NCBI GenBank assembly: GCA_963573315.1
Contig: OY752144.1
Span: 2,350,501 to 2,414,500, forward strand
Reading direction: 5' to 3'
DNA from: Entomortierella parvispora
Lineage: Eukaryota; Mortierellomycota; Mortierellomycetes; Mortierellales; Mortierellaceae
DNA: 64,000 nt
Below, piece after piece: positions 44,798 through 56,881 of this stretch; within the stretch, counting starts at the first letter, position 1, and every line of letters starts with the position of its first letter. The notes beneath the pieces were generated by a model. It did no database searches. It saw only the letters and a list, made by a program, of their open reading frames with translations, and was not told the DNA's origin. A program made the position numbers and the translations under genes.

Positions 44798-45766
44798 TTA
44801 CGCGATGTTAGACCGCCACTCAACAGCCCTTTCGAATCCATTGAGGGCATTTCGGAAATCAAAAAAGGTCTCGTAGATCTCTTCGTTTGTGTTCATGACG
44901 AAGGGTCCATGCTGGACAATCGGCTCTCCCAAGGGCTGACCAGCAATGAACACGAAATGGGCCGGTTCGTCTCTCGTCTCGATCCTGACTTTGTCTTTTC
45001 CATCCTCTGAAAACGTCAGCGTATGATGAGCCTTTCCCTCAAAGATCCCGCTCTCGCGCTCCCCAATAAAAGCCGTGCCCGAAAGCATGTAAATGAACCC
45101 AGTGTATTCCGTCGGAATGGTCTGCTCGGCCACCTTGTGGGGCTCCATCTTAAAGTCCAGGAACATGGTTGGGGTTCTTGTATAGACTTTTGATTCCACT
45201 CCATAAGATTCGCCCGCCATGACCTTGACCACGATGCCGTCTTCCGGCTGTGCTCTTGGGATCTCTTGGTCCAAGAGTTCCTGGTATTGAGGCTCGCACA
45301 TCTTGTGTTCCTTTGGCAGATTAATCCAGAGCTGTAATCCATGGGCTCGAGTGTTGGACTTGACGGGCATCTCTGAATGGACAATCCCCCGGCCAGCTGT
45401 CATCCATTGCAAATCGCCTGGCCCGATGACACCCTTGTGGCCAGCGAAATCCTCGTGCTGGAATTGACCCTCGAGCATGTAGGTCACAGTCTCGAAACCT
45501 CGATGAGGGTGATCGGGAAAGCCACCGTTGTTGTCGACATTGAACTCGTCCAGCATCAGAAAGGGATCATGGTTCCGGAGTTCGGGACGCCCGATCGAAC
45601 GACGGACACGAGCACCGACGCCCTCGTCTTGTTCCTCAGACAGGACCGCTCGAGTGATGGAGCGTGAGGTTGACGCCGAGGTGACGAAATCCAGGGGTGA
45701 GAAAATCATGATGGCGAGGATGGCGACTGAGAGCGCGATTGTTGTCGTCGTTGTCGGAAAGTACAT
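44798..45766 (-). CDS. Pirin-family protein with N-terminal signal/anchor, 322 aa
   Basis: Pirins are bicupin, usually iron-binding proteins with quercetinase-like or transcription-cofactor roles. The ATG at 45766 follows a TATA box at 45861-45868 by about 95 bp. Residues 8-30 form a hydrophobic segment (IALSVAILAIMIFSPLDFV) before the pirin fold. The fold begins VGARVRRSIGRPELRNHDPF and contains the metal motif PDHPHRGFETVTYMLEG and then QWMTAGRGIVHSEMP, which together supply three His and a Glu. The second cupin and the end, HGPFVMNTNEEIYETFFDF, are typical. A signal peptide or membrane anchor is unusual, because pirins are normally cytosolic or nuclear. The frame is open to 45979, but the TATA box argues against a longer protein. 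Confidence 0.9.
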   Translation of the reverse strand: MYFPTTTTTIALSVAILAIMIFSPLDFVTSASTSRSITRAVLSEEQDEGVGARVRRSIGRPELRNHDPFLMLDEFNVDNNGGFPDHPHRGFETVTYMLEGQFQHEDFAGHKGVIGPGDLQWMTAGRGIVHSEMPVKSNTRAHGLQLWINLPKEHKMCEPQYQELLDQEIPRAQPEDGIVVKVMAGESYGVESKVYTRTPTMFLDFKMEPHKVAEQTIPTEYTGFIYMLSGTAFIGERESGIFEGKAHHTLTFSEDGKDKVRIETRDEPAHFVFIAGQPLGEPIVQHGPFVMNTNEEIYETFFDFRNALNGFERAVEWRSNIA

Positions 45767-45860
45767 GGTTCTTCTTGCGGATGGGTTATGGTTGTAGACT
45801 GTGATGAGCAGTTGTGAGAAAAGAAGGAAAGAATGGAAAGGAACTCGGCTAGCTCGCCTG

Positions 45861-45868
45861 TTTATATA
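45861..45868 (-). promoter_or_regulatory. TATA box of the pirin gene
   Basis: The minus strand reads TATATAAAC about 95 bp ahead of the chosen ATG at 45766. Confidence 0.55.
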
Positions 45869-46043
45869 AACGAACCACCTTTGCCCCTTCTTTCGATCTC
45901 TTTCAACTTTCAATTTGTCAACGAACCCGTCTCGTTCAAAGCCACCGCCAGCTTCTAGCTGCCAAGCATTGCTTACCATATTTAGAAGTCGGTTATTTTT
46001 TTGTTTTATTTTTTATTTTTCTTTGTCGCTGACAAGTAGGCCT

Positions 46044-49000
46044 TCAAGCATCACCTGGGAATATTGGATTGGCATCATTGGGGGTCTCATGGTCGTGTCG
46101 ACACTCTTCCAACGCACTCATCTTGTAGAGCATCAGCACCATCAGAAAGTGAAGACCCATAGTGTATAGCACCAACATGCTTCGTGTCCACTTGTTGGTC
46201 AGCACAAGTCGGCTCAGCGTCAGCATCGCCTTGTCAGCAGGCGTCATGCTGTTGAACCGACGACTCTCCTCCTAACATGCAAAACGACAAGACACAGTTG
46301 AAGCCATATTAGTCAATCAAGTAGGCGTACTCCGTAATATCCGCTTCGTCTTTACAAAGGCCCAAGGCAAACGACCAACGTACCTTTTTGTGGAATGCCT
46401 CGAAAGGATTCATGCTTTCCTCGTACATGTTCCTGTACCTATCAGTGGGATCTAGGGACTGCATCTGTATCTCATCGCCATCGTTCTTCTTGTATCCAGC
46501 GCCTCCCGCCGCCCGTCCTACAACACCACCATTGCCGCTGCTCCCCCCGTTTCTGAAAGGAGAACTGTAATCCACCATTACGGATCCTGATCCAACTCCG
46601 GCTCCAGAGGATGCATCGTCCCGATAAGATTGCATGTACTTCATCTTTTCATACAGTTTCAAATTGTCCTTCTGAAGTTGGCTCGTCTCGTTCCTGAGGT
46701 TCGAGATTTGCTCTGACTGCTGGCGTAGTTGCTCCTCAAGCTCGCTATTCCTCTGACGGAACCGATCGCGCTGACTCGTGATAATAGGAAGAATACTCTG
46801 ATCTGCAGACGACACAGGAGCGTTCGCACCTGCCAAAGGAGTCGACCGCCCCGCCTGTGCGGCTGCCTCCCCACCAAGAGCGGCCGATGAAGGGAATCCT
46901 GGGGTACGGGGAGTGCTAGGGAGAACAGGTCCTAAAGCCACTCCCCCGACAACCTCTCCAGAGAATGAAAGCTTCCCAAAAGGAGGAGAGGTTGGGTGTT
47001 GGTATCCTGCAACGTTGCTGCCTGGAGTGCCCACAAAATATCCATTGCCTGCATTGCCAACTCCACTGCCAGCAACAGCCCCACCAGATGATTGGTTCAT
47101 TCGTGTGATGTCCTCCTCGAGACGCTGAATCAGCTGTGTTTGCGACCCCAATTGACGAGTGGAAATCTCGTGTCTTGTCCGTACGTCCTCCAGGTCTCGG
47201 CTGACAGACTCGTGCAGGACCTTGAGCTCAGTGAGTTCGTTCTCCAGCTTTCTGTTTTTTTCCATCAAAAGAATCTCCAATGGTTTTTCCAAGTTTTTGC
47301 TGGCCAACGTCAGCACACGCTCATCCCAATCGTCATCAGCATCTCGTGAATTTGAGAATTCGATATACTGGAGAGGTAAAAAATTCCCAAGGTTAGCAAT
47401 CTCGTCGAAATAGTTCTCGCCTTATACTTCAGTCTATCAGTAGGACTAGAATCTTGTACCTTGAGAACTTCGAGTTCGTTTTTGACCGTATCGTAATCCT
47501 TGTATTGCTCCAGTTTGTGCTTGGTAGCCTCTATTTCCTCAGTTTTCTCCTGAACCTCGCGTTGCAAAGTCGCCGTCTTACGCTCTAGTGCCGCCAGTTG
47601 TTTCTGAATCAAGCCCCATGTTGATGTCGTTAGGAAATAGCCAAGAATTTTACCTGCATGTGACGTATCAACTTCTTACTTTGTTGGAGGTCTTGAGGTT
47701 CTCCAATGATGCAGAAAGGTTCAAAATTTCAGCGTCCTGGTTCTCAATGGTCTGCTCCAAGGTGGCAGCTCTACGATAGTGACACGGGTATGTGATATTA
47801 ATCAACCGTTCGACCATATACTCCAGTATATTACGTAGGGTGTCCATTTTTTGAACTATTACCTCTCATTGTCAGCTCCTCGTCCCTGCATTCCGTCCAA
47901 CTGATCGCGCAACAGTTCGTTTTGGCCCTCCAACTCAGAGATCCTGCTGTTTGCACGCTCATAGTCCAAAAGCACAATATCCAATTCTGCAAGCTTGGCC
48001 ACAACCTCTTCCTCGTATTTTTGAGAATGGTCGACAAGTGTGGCCTGAGTAAAGTCATTGGTGTGCTTAAGTGTCTTGAGCTGATCTTTGGCCTGGTTCA
48101 ATTGGCGCTGGAGGTCGTGCTCTCTATTCGTGTTTGAGTAGCAAACGGATTTAGTCACTTCGTTTACAACGTTATGGACTGGTAGAAAGCCGCAGAGTTC
48201 CATTGTATAAGGCTGCTTTACCTCTCCTTTGCACTCCTGATCTTTTCTTCCCACTCCTCTCTGAAGGCCTGCTCCTTTTCCTTGACCTTTTCCTGGATGG
48301 TCTCCTCCTGCTTTGTTTCCATACGAGTCAGACGTTGCTGGAGTTTAGTAGTATTGCTGGACATAGATCTCAGATTGGCCGCTTGCTTGTTAAGACTGGT
48401 ATTCTCTTCCTTGAGTCGAACGTTCTCTGCCTGCAGGGAGTTGATCTCGTCCAGTTTCGAGGATTGATCCTAGATATGAGAAATGAGCATTAACATCGCA
48501 TCTCTGGTTTTTATCTTTAATCCCCAGTATCTTTCTTGCTACCGTGAATATCATGATTTCAGCGCAATCATATCACTCTAAACTTACTACGGCGACCTGG
48601 AGGAGCTTTGACGGATCCGGAGCCTGACCAAGAGCATTGTACACACTTAAAAATGCCTGAGCTGTGGCCTTTTCGCGCTTGGTGATAGAATCAATCTCTC
48701 CTTGGTATGCTTTCAGGAGCTGCTTGAACTGCTGTAGCTTTTCCTGATCTGGGACCTTTTTGAACTCTGAGATGTAGAATTTGCGATGTTATTGAGGTAG
48801 TTCAAAAGACGTGGACGTCGTATGTCTAGTGACATTGGGGTATCCAAGCCAAAAAGAGCGCGCTTTTTGTATACCTCGAGTCAACTCTGCGAGCCGTTTA
48901 CGTCCTGCAAGACTTTGTTGTTGCTGTTCCAACAGCTCTACAGATTGGGAGTCCATTTCCTGCTGGATGGTCGGAAGTTGGATTCCTATTGGCATTCATT

Positions 49001-49202
49001 TCATCATTCATGGAACACGGCGGGTTAGCCTCCTCCTCTTTTGTCTTCGGCAGAACATTTCGCAACGGGGGTCATTACCTCTCCAGACAGAGACGGCGGC
49101 CGAGAATGCATCCTCCTCCTCCCTTGCTTGCGTGTTGACAGCATCCCCTGTGGAGGTGTGGATGGTCGCGTCGCCGAGAAAGTCAAAGGCCGTGTCCGCC
49201 AT
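46044..49202 (-). CDS. COY1: CASP/Coy1-type Golgi coiled-coil membrane protein, 9 exons, 789 aa
   Basis: CASP proteins are Golgi membrane golgins involved in retrograde vesicle tethering. Exons read as 49202-49079, 48985-48875, 48766-48588, 48469-48222, 48123-47863, 47770-47680, 47603-47460, 47367-46384 and 46271-46044; all phases agree. The start MADTAFDFLGDATIHTSTGD leads to the family block VWRGIQLPTIQQEMDSQSVE and RKRLAELTREFKKVPD. Long coiled coil follows, then LKYIEFSNSRDADDDW and KPLEILLMEKNRKLENELTE, matching the CASP core. A Gly/Ser/Pro-rich stretch interrupts the coil near residues 490-560. The C-terminus has SRRFNSMTPADKAMLTLSRL, a single membrane segment (MLVLYTMGLHFLMVLMLY) and a short luminal tail, as in human CASP. 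Confidence 0.92.
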
Positions 49203-50454
49203 TGACGAAATGCGATGCGTTGGCTAGCGAAGTTGAGAGAGAATGTTTCCTTTCTGGTTCCTGCAGGGACGCGTCCAGTTCAATCTGATGGCAAGGGTTG
49301 AGAGATGGTGCTAATCCAGCGCTAAATAAAAACGAGAGAGTGCGTGTCCAGTGGTTGAAAATGATGATTGCAGAGGAAGTAAATGATGGAGCCGTTCCTT
49401 CTTCAACGCCCTTTACACTTACAGGACCATGGAAGTCGTCACGTGATTCTCTTTGATCTTCGAAGAGGACAGGTTCTCTGTTGGGCAGTTTTCGAATAAC
49501 TTACATAGCAATCTCAATGGTACTGGCAAAGAAAGACCGAGTATTCGCCTGTGTTCTCTTCCTCCTGTTGTCTTCCTGCTGTCTTTCCCGCCCTGGCAGC
49601 AATCAAAAAGAGAAATCGAAACGACGAGCTCGAGCTGGAAAAGGTCGTAGAAGGATCATCTCGCGCCAATACCGCGTCTTGACGTCCACTCTGCTGCGTC
49701 AGGCTGCATGTCTTTGCTGCAAGTAACACGCGTTAGTCCTCTCTACCCACGGACGGCAAGACAGGGTCTGGGTTGCCTTTGCACGCGCCTTTGTCTCCTT
49801 TTGTTTCTTTGTGGTTCATGCCGAGTAGAATCAAGATCCTCTTTCTGTTTGGGCACAAGATCGTTCTCCGCGGGTTCAGTCTTCCCCCCGAAAGAAAAAA
49901 AAAACATTCACACACAAAACAGAGCGCACTGCCAGCCCTATCCGGGCTAGGTCATCGGAAATGTACCCAAGAAAAAGGACAGAAACTGAAGAAAAAACAT
50001 TTCAAAGACGGGAACAGACTGTGTGTTTCCTCATCCTTGTGCAACGGCCGTGCGGTCGACTGGGCCTGCCACTGGCCAGTGAAGGTGTGTCAGAGCCATT
50101 TATTCGTCCCTTAGCCAAGCAATAGACCTTCCATCTTCGCGCTTCCCAGCCAGGGTTTTCGTGTCCCGCCCAGCCTCTTATTATTCTTTCTGGCTGGTTG
50201 GGATGTCCCTGCACAGGGCCTGGTCCAAGAAAGTGCAAAAGGAATGGAGTAGGCGGGTGAGAGCCGTCTTCCCTCCATTCATTTGTTCATTCATTCAGGT
50301 CCTCTTCCTTTTTCTCCTTTCTCTCTTTTTTTCTTCTTTTTTCTTTTCTTCCTCCTTCACTCTCTCCTTTCCCCTTTGTGTCTTCTCCCCACACAAAAGA
50401 CTCTCTTCACATCCCCCCCCCCCCCTCCCTTTCTTCTCCAAAGTACTCCTTGCA
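49203..50454. other. Divergent upstream region of CASP and the Ca2+-ATPase
   Basis: A 1.25-kb divergent spacer. The last 180 bp ahead of 50455 are almost pure pyrimidine with a run of about 14 C near 50413-50426, a leader type shared by other genes here. A poly-A tract lies near 49901-49909. No gene is seen. Confidence 0.5.
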
Positions 50455-53400
50455 ATGCCTCGCGACCAGGCCTCACGCGAGCCACTTCTCGGCCACTCCA
50501 ACGGTCAGTCGGCCCGCGGCGACAATGGAGGATTTGCCTACACGGTCGAGGACCTTGCTCCTCTGACCGATCCTACCAGCCCCAAGCTCCCCAGTCAGAT
50601 GGGCGGTATCGCCAAGATCTGCGAAGGTTTGAAGGTCGACCCCAAGTTTGGTCTTCACACCGACGAGGCTGGTGCGCAATCCACTGGTCACTCGGATCAG
50701 GTCAAGTTTGCTGCTCGCTCCAGGGCCTTTGGACGCAACGTAAGTTTTCTTTTTCTTTCCTCTCTCTGTCGTCAATTGCTCAATTGAAACACCTCCCTTC
50801 GTTGAGGACAAGGACAAGGACAAGGACAAGGTTGAGGGCAAGGACGAGAACGAGACACTCAATGGCCCCCAATCTCGGGTTTACTGGGAGAATAAGAGGA
50901 GAGGAAAAAGGCGGTGAGCCTGGGAAGTGGTTGTCCGTTGTAAGGGGAGGTGAGCGATGATGATTGACCCGCGTAATCATTTTCTCTTTCTTTCTTTCGT
51001 TTCTTTCTGTGGTTTCTATTTTGGCGCCGTTTTTTGAATTGAAAATTAATTTAACGGGGGCGCCTTTTTTTTCTTGTTTTTTGGTCTTTTGGGATTTAAG
51101 AGAGTACAACGGAGAAGAGACGGCAGCGCTTGGGGCCTTGCTCTTCATGCACGCCCGTCTCTCCTTTGTTCGTAGGGATGCATGAAAATCAGGGAATTAC
51201 CCGTGAATGGGTGAGAATCCAGATCAAGTTTTTTTTTCTCGGTCAATTTTTTTTTCACACACACACCACCACACACATGCAACGCCTTCATCCCATCCAA
51301 CCCCTTTTACTAGTACTGTTGGTAGAAGGGCAACCAAGGCCGAGGGGATACCAAATGAGAGCGAAACACGGGAGGAGCCAGAAAGAACCAGCCTCTTTTT
51401 TGTATATTGCAATTGACAAGTACACATAGGCAGTCAGCACTAACACAGTTACCCTTTTTATTTATTTATGTATTGCGCGCACGCACGAACGCTCTCTCGT
51501 TTCCCTCTTTCGTCATCTTGTACCATTACTCTCGCCTCTCAATGGAATCTTCTGTAGATTCTGCCCACTGTCCAGAGCGCTTCTTTCTGGTCCCTTGTCA
51601 AGAAGGCCTACGATGACCGCACTCTCAGTAAGTTGATCAAATTCCTGTGTGTGTGTTTTTTTTTTGTCCTCCCGCTTCTGTTTTTCCCTCCCCTCATCAT
51701 GGGCTCACGCAACTTGTTCAATGACCTCCATTTTCAAATGAAACTCACCGATCTTCTTCTTGTCCCCTGGTCTCTCCGATAAACTATAGTCTTGCTGTCC
51801 ATTGCTGCCCTCGTGTCTTTGGGTGTCAGTGTCTACGAGGACTATGGTCCTCATCACCCCAAGGACGAGCCCCGTGTCGGCTGGGTGGAGGGTGCTGCCA
51901 TCTTGGCCGCCGTGGCCGCGGTCGTGTTCACCAACGCCATTAACGATTACCAGAAGGAACGCCAGTTCCGCAAGTTGAACGCCAAGAAGGATGATCGTTG
52001 CGTCAAGTTGTTGCGTGATGGTCGCGAACAAGAGGTCAATGTCAAGGAAGTCCAGGTTGGAGATGTCATGTTGATGGAACCCGGCGATCTTTTGGCCGTC
52101 GATGGTATTATCCTCAAGAGTCACAACATTACCTGCGATGAGAGCTCTGCCACCGGCGAATCGGACGCGATGAAGAAGGACCCTGAGGAGAAGTGCTATG
52201 TCATCTCTGGATCCAAGGTTCTGGATGGTTCTGGTCAGATGCTTGTCACCGCCGTCGGTGCCAACTCCTTCTTTGGAAAGACCATGATGGCCATGCGGGA
52301 GGCTACCCCTGAGGAGACGCCCCTCCAGGTCAAGTTGGATCATCTTGCAGAATCGATTGCCAAGCTCGGTATGGCTGCTGCTATTGCCATGTTGGTCACC
52401 TTGGTCGTCAAGTACTTTGTCCAGATCTCATTGTCCAACGAGCCTTTCCCTGCCGGCGATGTCATCTTCTCTGATATGGTCAAGATTGTCATTCAGGCCA
52501 TTACCATCGTCGTTGTTGCTGTTCCTGAGGGTCTGCCCATGGCTGTTACTTTGGCCTTGGCCTATGCTACCACTCAGATGTTGAAGGATAACAACTTGGT
52601 CCGTGTCCTCTCTGCTTGCGAGACCATGGGTAACGCCACCACTGTCTGCTCTGACAAGACTGGAACTTTGACTCAGAATAAGATGACGGTCGTCGAGGGT
52701 ACTCTCTCGCTCCTTCCCTTTGTTGGTTTGGACAGGGCCAAGGCCTGGAAGTCGGAGGTCAACCCCGAGGTGGCTCAGATCATTATTGAGGGTATCGCTT
52801 TGAACTCTTCTGCTTTCGAAGACAAGGACGAGCGCGGCAACTTGGCGTTTATTGGATCAAAGACCGAGTCTGCTCTCTTGGGTTTCATCAAGTACTTGGG
52901 CGCCTCTTACAGCAACATTCGCTCGGATATCAAGGTTGTCAAGGTTTACCCCTTTTCCTCCATGAAGAAGACCATGTCCTGTGTTGTCGAGACCCCCGAG
53001 GGCCGCGAAAAGTACCGTCTCTATGTCAAGGGTGCCTCTGAAATCGTTATCAATTCCTGCACCCACTATGTCGACTCTGATGGCAACACAAAGTCCTTGG
53101 ATGACAATGCCCGTGCCAAGTTTGACCAGATCATTTCCCAGTACGCTGACAAGGCCCTCCGTACCATTGCCCTCAGTTACCGCGATGTCTCTTCCCATGA
53201 TTACAAGAAGTTCAACGATGAGGATGCCCCCAACGCCAAGCTCGTGTGCCTCGGTGTTGTCGGCATCCAGGATCCCCTTCGCCCCGGTGTCGTTGAGAGT
53301 GTTCGTGACTTTGCCAAGGCCGGTGTTACCGTTCGTATGATCACTGGTGACAACATCCAGACTGCCCGTGCCATTGCCAAGAACGCCGGAATTTTGATCA

Positions 53401-54599
53401 AGGGTGGTTTGGCCATGACCGGTCCCGAGTTCCGTGCCCTGTCCAAGGAGGATCAGACCGAGGCCGTCAAGCGTCTCCAGGTCTTGGCCCGTAGTTCGCC
53501 CACTGATAAGACCATTGTTGTCCGTCGTCTCCAAGAGTTGGGAGAGGTTGTTGCTGTGACCGGTGACGGTACCAACGATGGTCCCGCTCTGAAGATGGCT
53601 GATGTTGGTTTCTCGATGGGTATTACCGGTACTGAGGTCGCCAAGGAGGCCTCGGCCATTGTTTTGATGGACGACAACTTTAGCAGTATCCTCAAGTCCT
53701 TGATGTGGGGACGTGCCGTCAACGACTCTGTCCGCAAGTTCCTCCAGTTCCAGTTGACTGTCAACATCACTGCCGTCGTTCTCTCCTTCATCTCTGCCGT
53801 TGCTTCGGACGATAACCAGTCTGTGCTCTCTGCCGTTCAATTGCTCTGGGTTAACTTGATCATGGATACCCTCGCCGCCCTTGCTCTTGCCACTGAGCCC
53901 CCAAGCCCCGAGGTCCTCAAGCGTCTCCCCACTTCAAAGACCGCACCCCTGATCAACTTCAACATGTGGAAGATGATTCTCGGCCAGGCCATTTTCCAGA
54001 TTGCCCTCAACTTGTCCCTCCTCAAGTATGGAGGAGAGCTCTTCCATCTCCAATCCAAGGATGGATCGATCTCGACCAAAAACTCGGCTATTCTCCGCAC
54101 CATGATTTTCAACATTTTTGTCTTCCTCCAGGTCTTCAACGAGCTCAACTGCCGTCGTATCGACGATACCATCAACGTCTTCAAGAACTTGATCCACAAT
54201 AAGATCTTTATTTTGGTCCAGGTTGTCGTCATTGGCGGTCAGTTCCTCATTGTTCAGTTTGGTGGTCAAGCCTTCAAGACCGTGCCCTTGACCGGTAACC
54301 AGTGGTTGATCACTCTCTTGATCGGTTCCTTGTCCTTGCCTGTCGGTCTCTTCTTGAGATTGTTGCCCTCTCGTGTGATTCCCCAGTCCGTGATCTCACA
54401 CAAGTCCGAGGAGCGCCAGCCTTTGGTCAGCCCTGGTCAGATTCGCTGGGAGGGTGCCTCGCGCCAGGCCGAGGACACCAACAAGTTCTTTGATGCCATT
54501 CGCAAGAACAAGAACGGTGGTCACCATCGCCAGAACCCAGAGAGCGCCACCGAGTCCTTGTGGCAGAAGACCTTCAATAACTTTGGAGGCCACAACTAA
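50455..54599 (+). CDS. PMC1: P-type Ca2+-ATPase (PMC1/PMCA type), 3 exons, 1054 aa
   Basis: Pumps Ca2+ out of the cytosol, in fungi usually into the vacuole. Exons 50455-50739, 51558-51627 and 51790-54599 join in phase through FGRNILPTVQSASFWSLVKK and RTLILLSIAALVSLGVSVYE, both PMCA-like. Seen in order: the TGES-type actuator loop (ATGESDAM), the membrane motif VVVAVPEGLPMAVTLALAY, the phosphorylation motif CSDKTGTLTQNKMTVVEG with the phospho-Asp at about residue 407, and the hinge TGDGTNDGPALKMADVGFSM. The final membrane bundle and a basic tail of about 80 residues follow. PEGL marks it as the PMCA (type IIB) rather than SERCA branch. The first intron is 818 bp, far longer than others in this window. 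Confidence 0.96.
50800..50850. repeat. (AAGGAC)n repeat in intron 1 of the Ca2+-ATPase gene
   Basis: About five copies of the hexamer AAGGAC with degenerate copies after it (AAGGTTGAGGGCAAGGAC). It lies inside the unusually long first intron. Confidence 0.75.
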
Positions 54600-54745
54600 A
54601 AAAAAGAAAAAAGAAAAGAGAATGAGGAGCTAAAACAGTCGGTGTGTATATATTATACCTTGTCCATATTTTCTATGTCAAAAGGTTCTACCAGGTCTTC
54701 TTGTAAAAGAAGAAAAATAAAAAGAAAAAAAATGTATTTGAAGTG

Positions 54746-56881
54746 CTAGATGCTCCATCCCCCTGGAATAAGATCCAGCAAATAGTCAACTTCGTGCCTA
54801 TTATTCTTCATGAATCGCTCAAGGTCATACATCTGGCTGGCCTCAATATATTGGGTCACCAACTTGAGAGACTCGAGTTGGGGTAAACATGGACGTGGCT
54901 CCGCCCTACCAAGACGCTCATGATGATGTTTGGACCAGCTCAGTAAATCCTCGGGCCGACCCACCAGAGTCAGATCCGTTTCACCCGGATTTGGCATGGT
55001 GGAGGACCATTGCACCTTGGCGATGATCGTACCATTCTTGCTTTTGGTCTCGAGGTTTGATCCGCACAAGGAAGAAGGCCCCACCATCTTTGGCTTTGTC
55101 ATATTTTTGATCTGCATGTTGCCTCTCGAGCTTGCGATCCAATTCGACGCCGATACAACAGGTAATCGTCGAAGCCAATTCATGTCCCTGGGACATTGCA
55201 ACTCCATCATTTTTGTCGTGATTTTGAGCCGCTCCAGTTCATGGAATCGTGACACAAGACAGAATCCTCCTGGGAAAGCCAGATGTAGGGTCTGTTTCTT
55301 GATAGAGAGCTCTTTCAGCTTTGGACAGATCATGCTCAGATATCCAAAGAGGACCAACACATTCGCCTGCTCGCCATCTTCTGATTCTCGCTCATTTTTG
55401 GCATAGACATGTATGTGCAGAGTTCTCAAACCTCTACATGCCCAAATCGCTGACGGGGTCTGCACATCCTCCCCTGTCCAAACATCACTTCGAGTCTGGT
55501 GAAGGCCCTTGGACAGGGTTCGTTTCCGGTAACCTCCATGAAACTCCAGGACATCATTGACGTCCATATGGGCCACGTTATACCGGACATAGGGACACCG
55601 GGCATGCAGCAGAGACGGCGCTCGACACAACACGGTGTGCAGTACCTGCTCAAACTCGAGCGACCCCAGTCGATCCGTCCTTGAGCTAGACATGTCTAAT
55701 TCGGTCAAGCATTCGATCCTAGCATCGAATCCCTTCAGTCCAAGGTACGTCTCATCGTTACTGTAGCACCATTGATTCCTATTAGGAAACAACTCTAGGA
55801 ATCGGGTGAGCTCGCGAACGGTCGTGGCGTAGCTCAGACTGGTCAATTCCAAAAAGCAGAGCTGCCCTGATGGAAACAAGCTACCAATATAACGATAAAA
55901 CCCCACTCTGTCGAATTGGTCCTCCTCTTCGTTCCAGCAAAGTCGAAGTGAAAAAATGTTTGGACAAGCTCCTAGGATGGCCTCCATCAAAGCCCGGCGT
56001 TGATTCCTGATCTCGAGATCCAAGACTTTGAGTCTCGTCATGACCGGCATCCTAGCTCCACCGCCATCCAAGGTATTCATAAACGCGGCAGCCGATGGTT
56101 GCACCGTGGCCTCGAACGAATTTTTGCGAGCCAACTCCATATATAGTTCCTCAAGGTTTGGACATGCTATCGCAATAGGATAGAAATCTACAAGTCCATC
56201 CACAATCTCATGTTCGATCCGAAGCACCCTAATTGAACTGGAGAACAGAGGCAGGAGATGTCGCGTCCCGAACTGACTAAGAGTCAAATATCCGCCTAGT
56301 CTCAACTCTCGCACGCCCAACAGCTGTCCTTCGCCTCGTCTCGTCTCAAGAAATTTCAATATCGTTGCAAGCCAAGACGGGATCGTTGTCGTTGCTTCTC
56401 CTTCGGTAGGTCCCTGCGTGGAAGACTGTTGCACCAATGCATTGAACTCTAGTGTCACGACAATGTCTTCTATCCGGAGGGGACTCAAGGCACCAGTGCT
56501 GGCGGCAAGGAGATCCAGGACTTGGGCATGGGCCAACTCTTGTAGCTTTTTGTCGTCCAACTTTTTAGTAATTCGGTCCTTTAAACAAAAGTTCCGATCG
56601 ACGGCAAACACCCATTGGGAGGACGGTCGCTTGGGTGTGTGGGCGATCTGCCGTCCAACTGCGTGCCAGTGCTTGCAGACAAGGTAGGCAGTGGTCCGGC
56701 GACGGCGTGGGCTAAGGAAGGACAGGATGAGCTCTAGGATCTCTGGAATGGTCAAGGCGTGAGGGGTACGCTTCGAAGACGCGGCCGCGGTCTTTTTGGT
56801 TATGAACAACGCGGTCGTCTTCTTTGACTTTGATTCCGAGACGGGCTTGAGTTGCCGTGCCCAAGAGACGAAGTTTGGCAT
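54746..56881 (-). CDS. F-box protein with LRR-like repeats, 711 aa
   Basis: The first true ATG is at 56881 (MPNFVSWARQLKPV); the frame is open to a GTG at 56938. After a basic, Lys/Ala-rich stretch the F-box appears at about residues 41-85: HALTIPEILELILSFLSPRR, RTTAYLVCKHWHAVGRQIAH. Leucine repeats follow, for example VLRIEHEIVDGLVDFYPIAI and LEELYMELARKN, and further ones up to the end. The layout is that of a fungal F-box substrate receptor of an SCF ubiquitin ligase. No intron is needed. It converges with the Ca2+-ATPase gene, with 146 bp between stops. Target unknown. Confidence 0.84.
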   Translation of the reverse strand: MPNFVSWARQLKPVSESKSKKTTALFITKKTAAASSKRTPHALTIPEILELILSFLSPRRRRTTAYLVCKHWHAVGRQIAHTPKRPSSQWVFAVDRNFCLKDRITKKLDDKKLQELAHAQVLDLLAASTGALSPLRIEDIVVTLEFNALVQQSSTQGPTEGEATTTIPSWLATILKFLETRRGEGQLLGVRELRLGGYLTLSQFGTRHLLPLFSSSIRVLRIEHEIVDGLVDFYPIAIACPNLEELYMELARKNSFEATVQPSAAAFMNTLDGGGARMPVMTRLKVLDLEIRNQRRALMEAILGACPNIFSLRLCWNEEEDQFDRVGFYRYIGSLFPSGQLCFLELTSLSYATTVRELTRFLELFPNRNQWCYSNDETYLGLKGFDARIECLTELDMSSSRTDRLGSLEFEQVLHTVLCRAPSLLHARCPYVRYNVAHMDVNDVLEFHGGYRKRTLSKGLHQTRSDVWTGEDVQTPSAIWACRGLRTLHIHVYAKNERESEDGEQANVLVLFGYLSMICPKLKELSIKKQTLHLAFPGGFCLVSRFHELERLKITTKMMELQCPRDMNWLRRLPVVSASNWIASSRGNMQIKNMTKPKMVGPSSLCGSNLETKSKNGTIIAKVQWSSTMPNPGETDLTLVGRPEDLLSWSKHHHERLGRAEPRPCLPQLESLKLVTQYIEASQMYDLERFMKNNRHEVDYLLDLIPGGWSI

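Noticed and set aside
52857-53840. 327-codon antisense frame opposite the Ca2+-ATPase
   Set aside because: Antisense to the P-domain of the pump; Gly/Asn-rich translation typical of reversed coding sequence.
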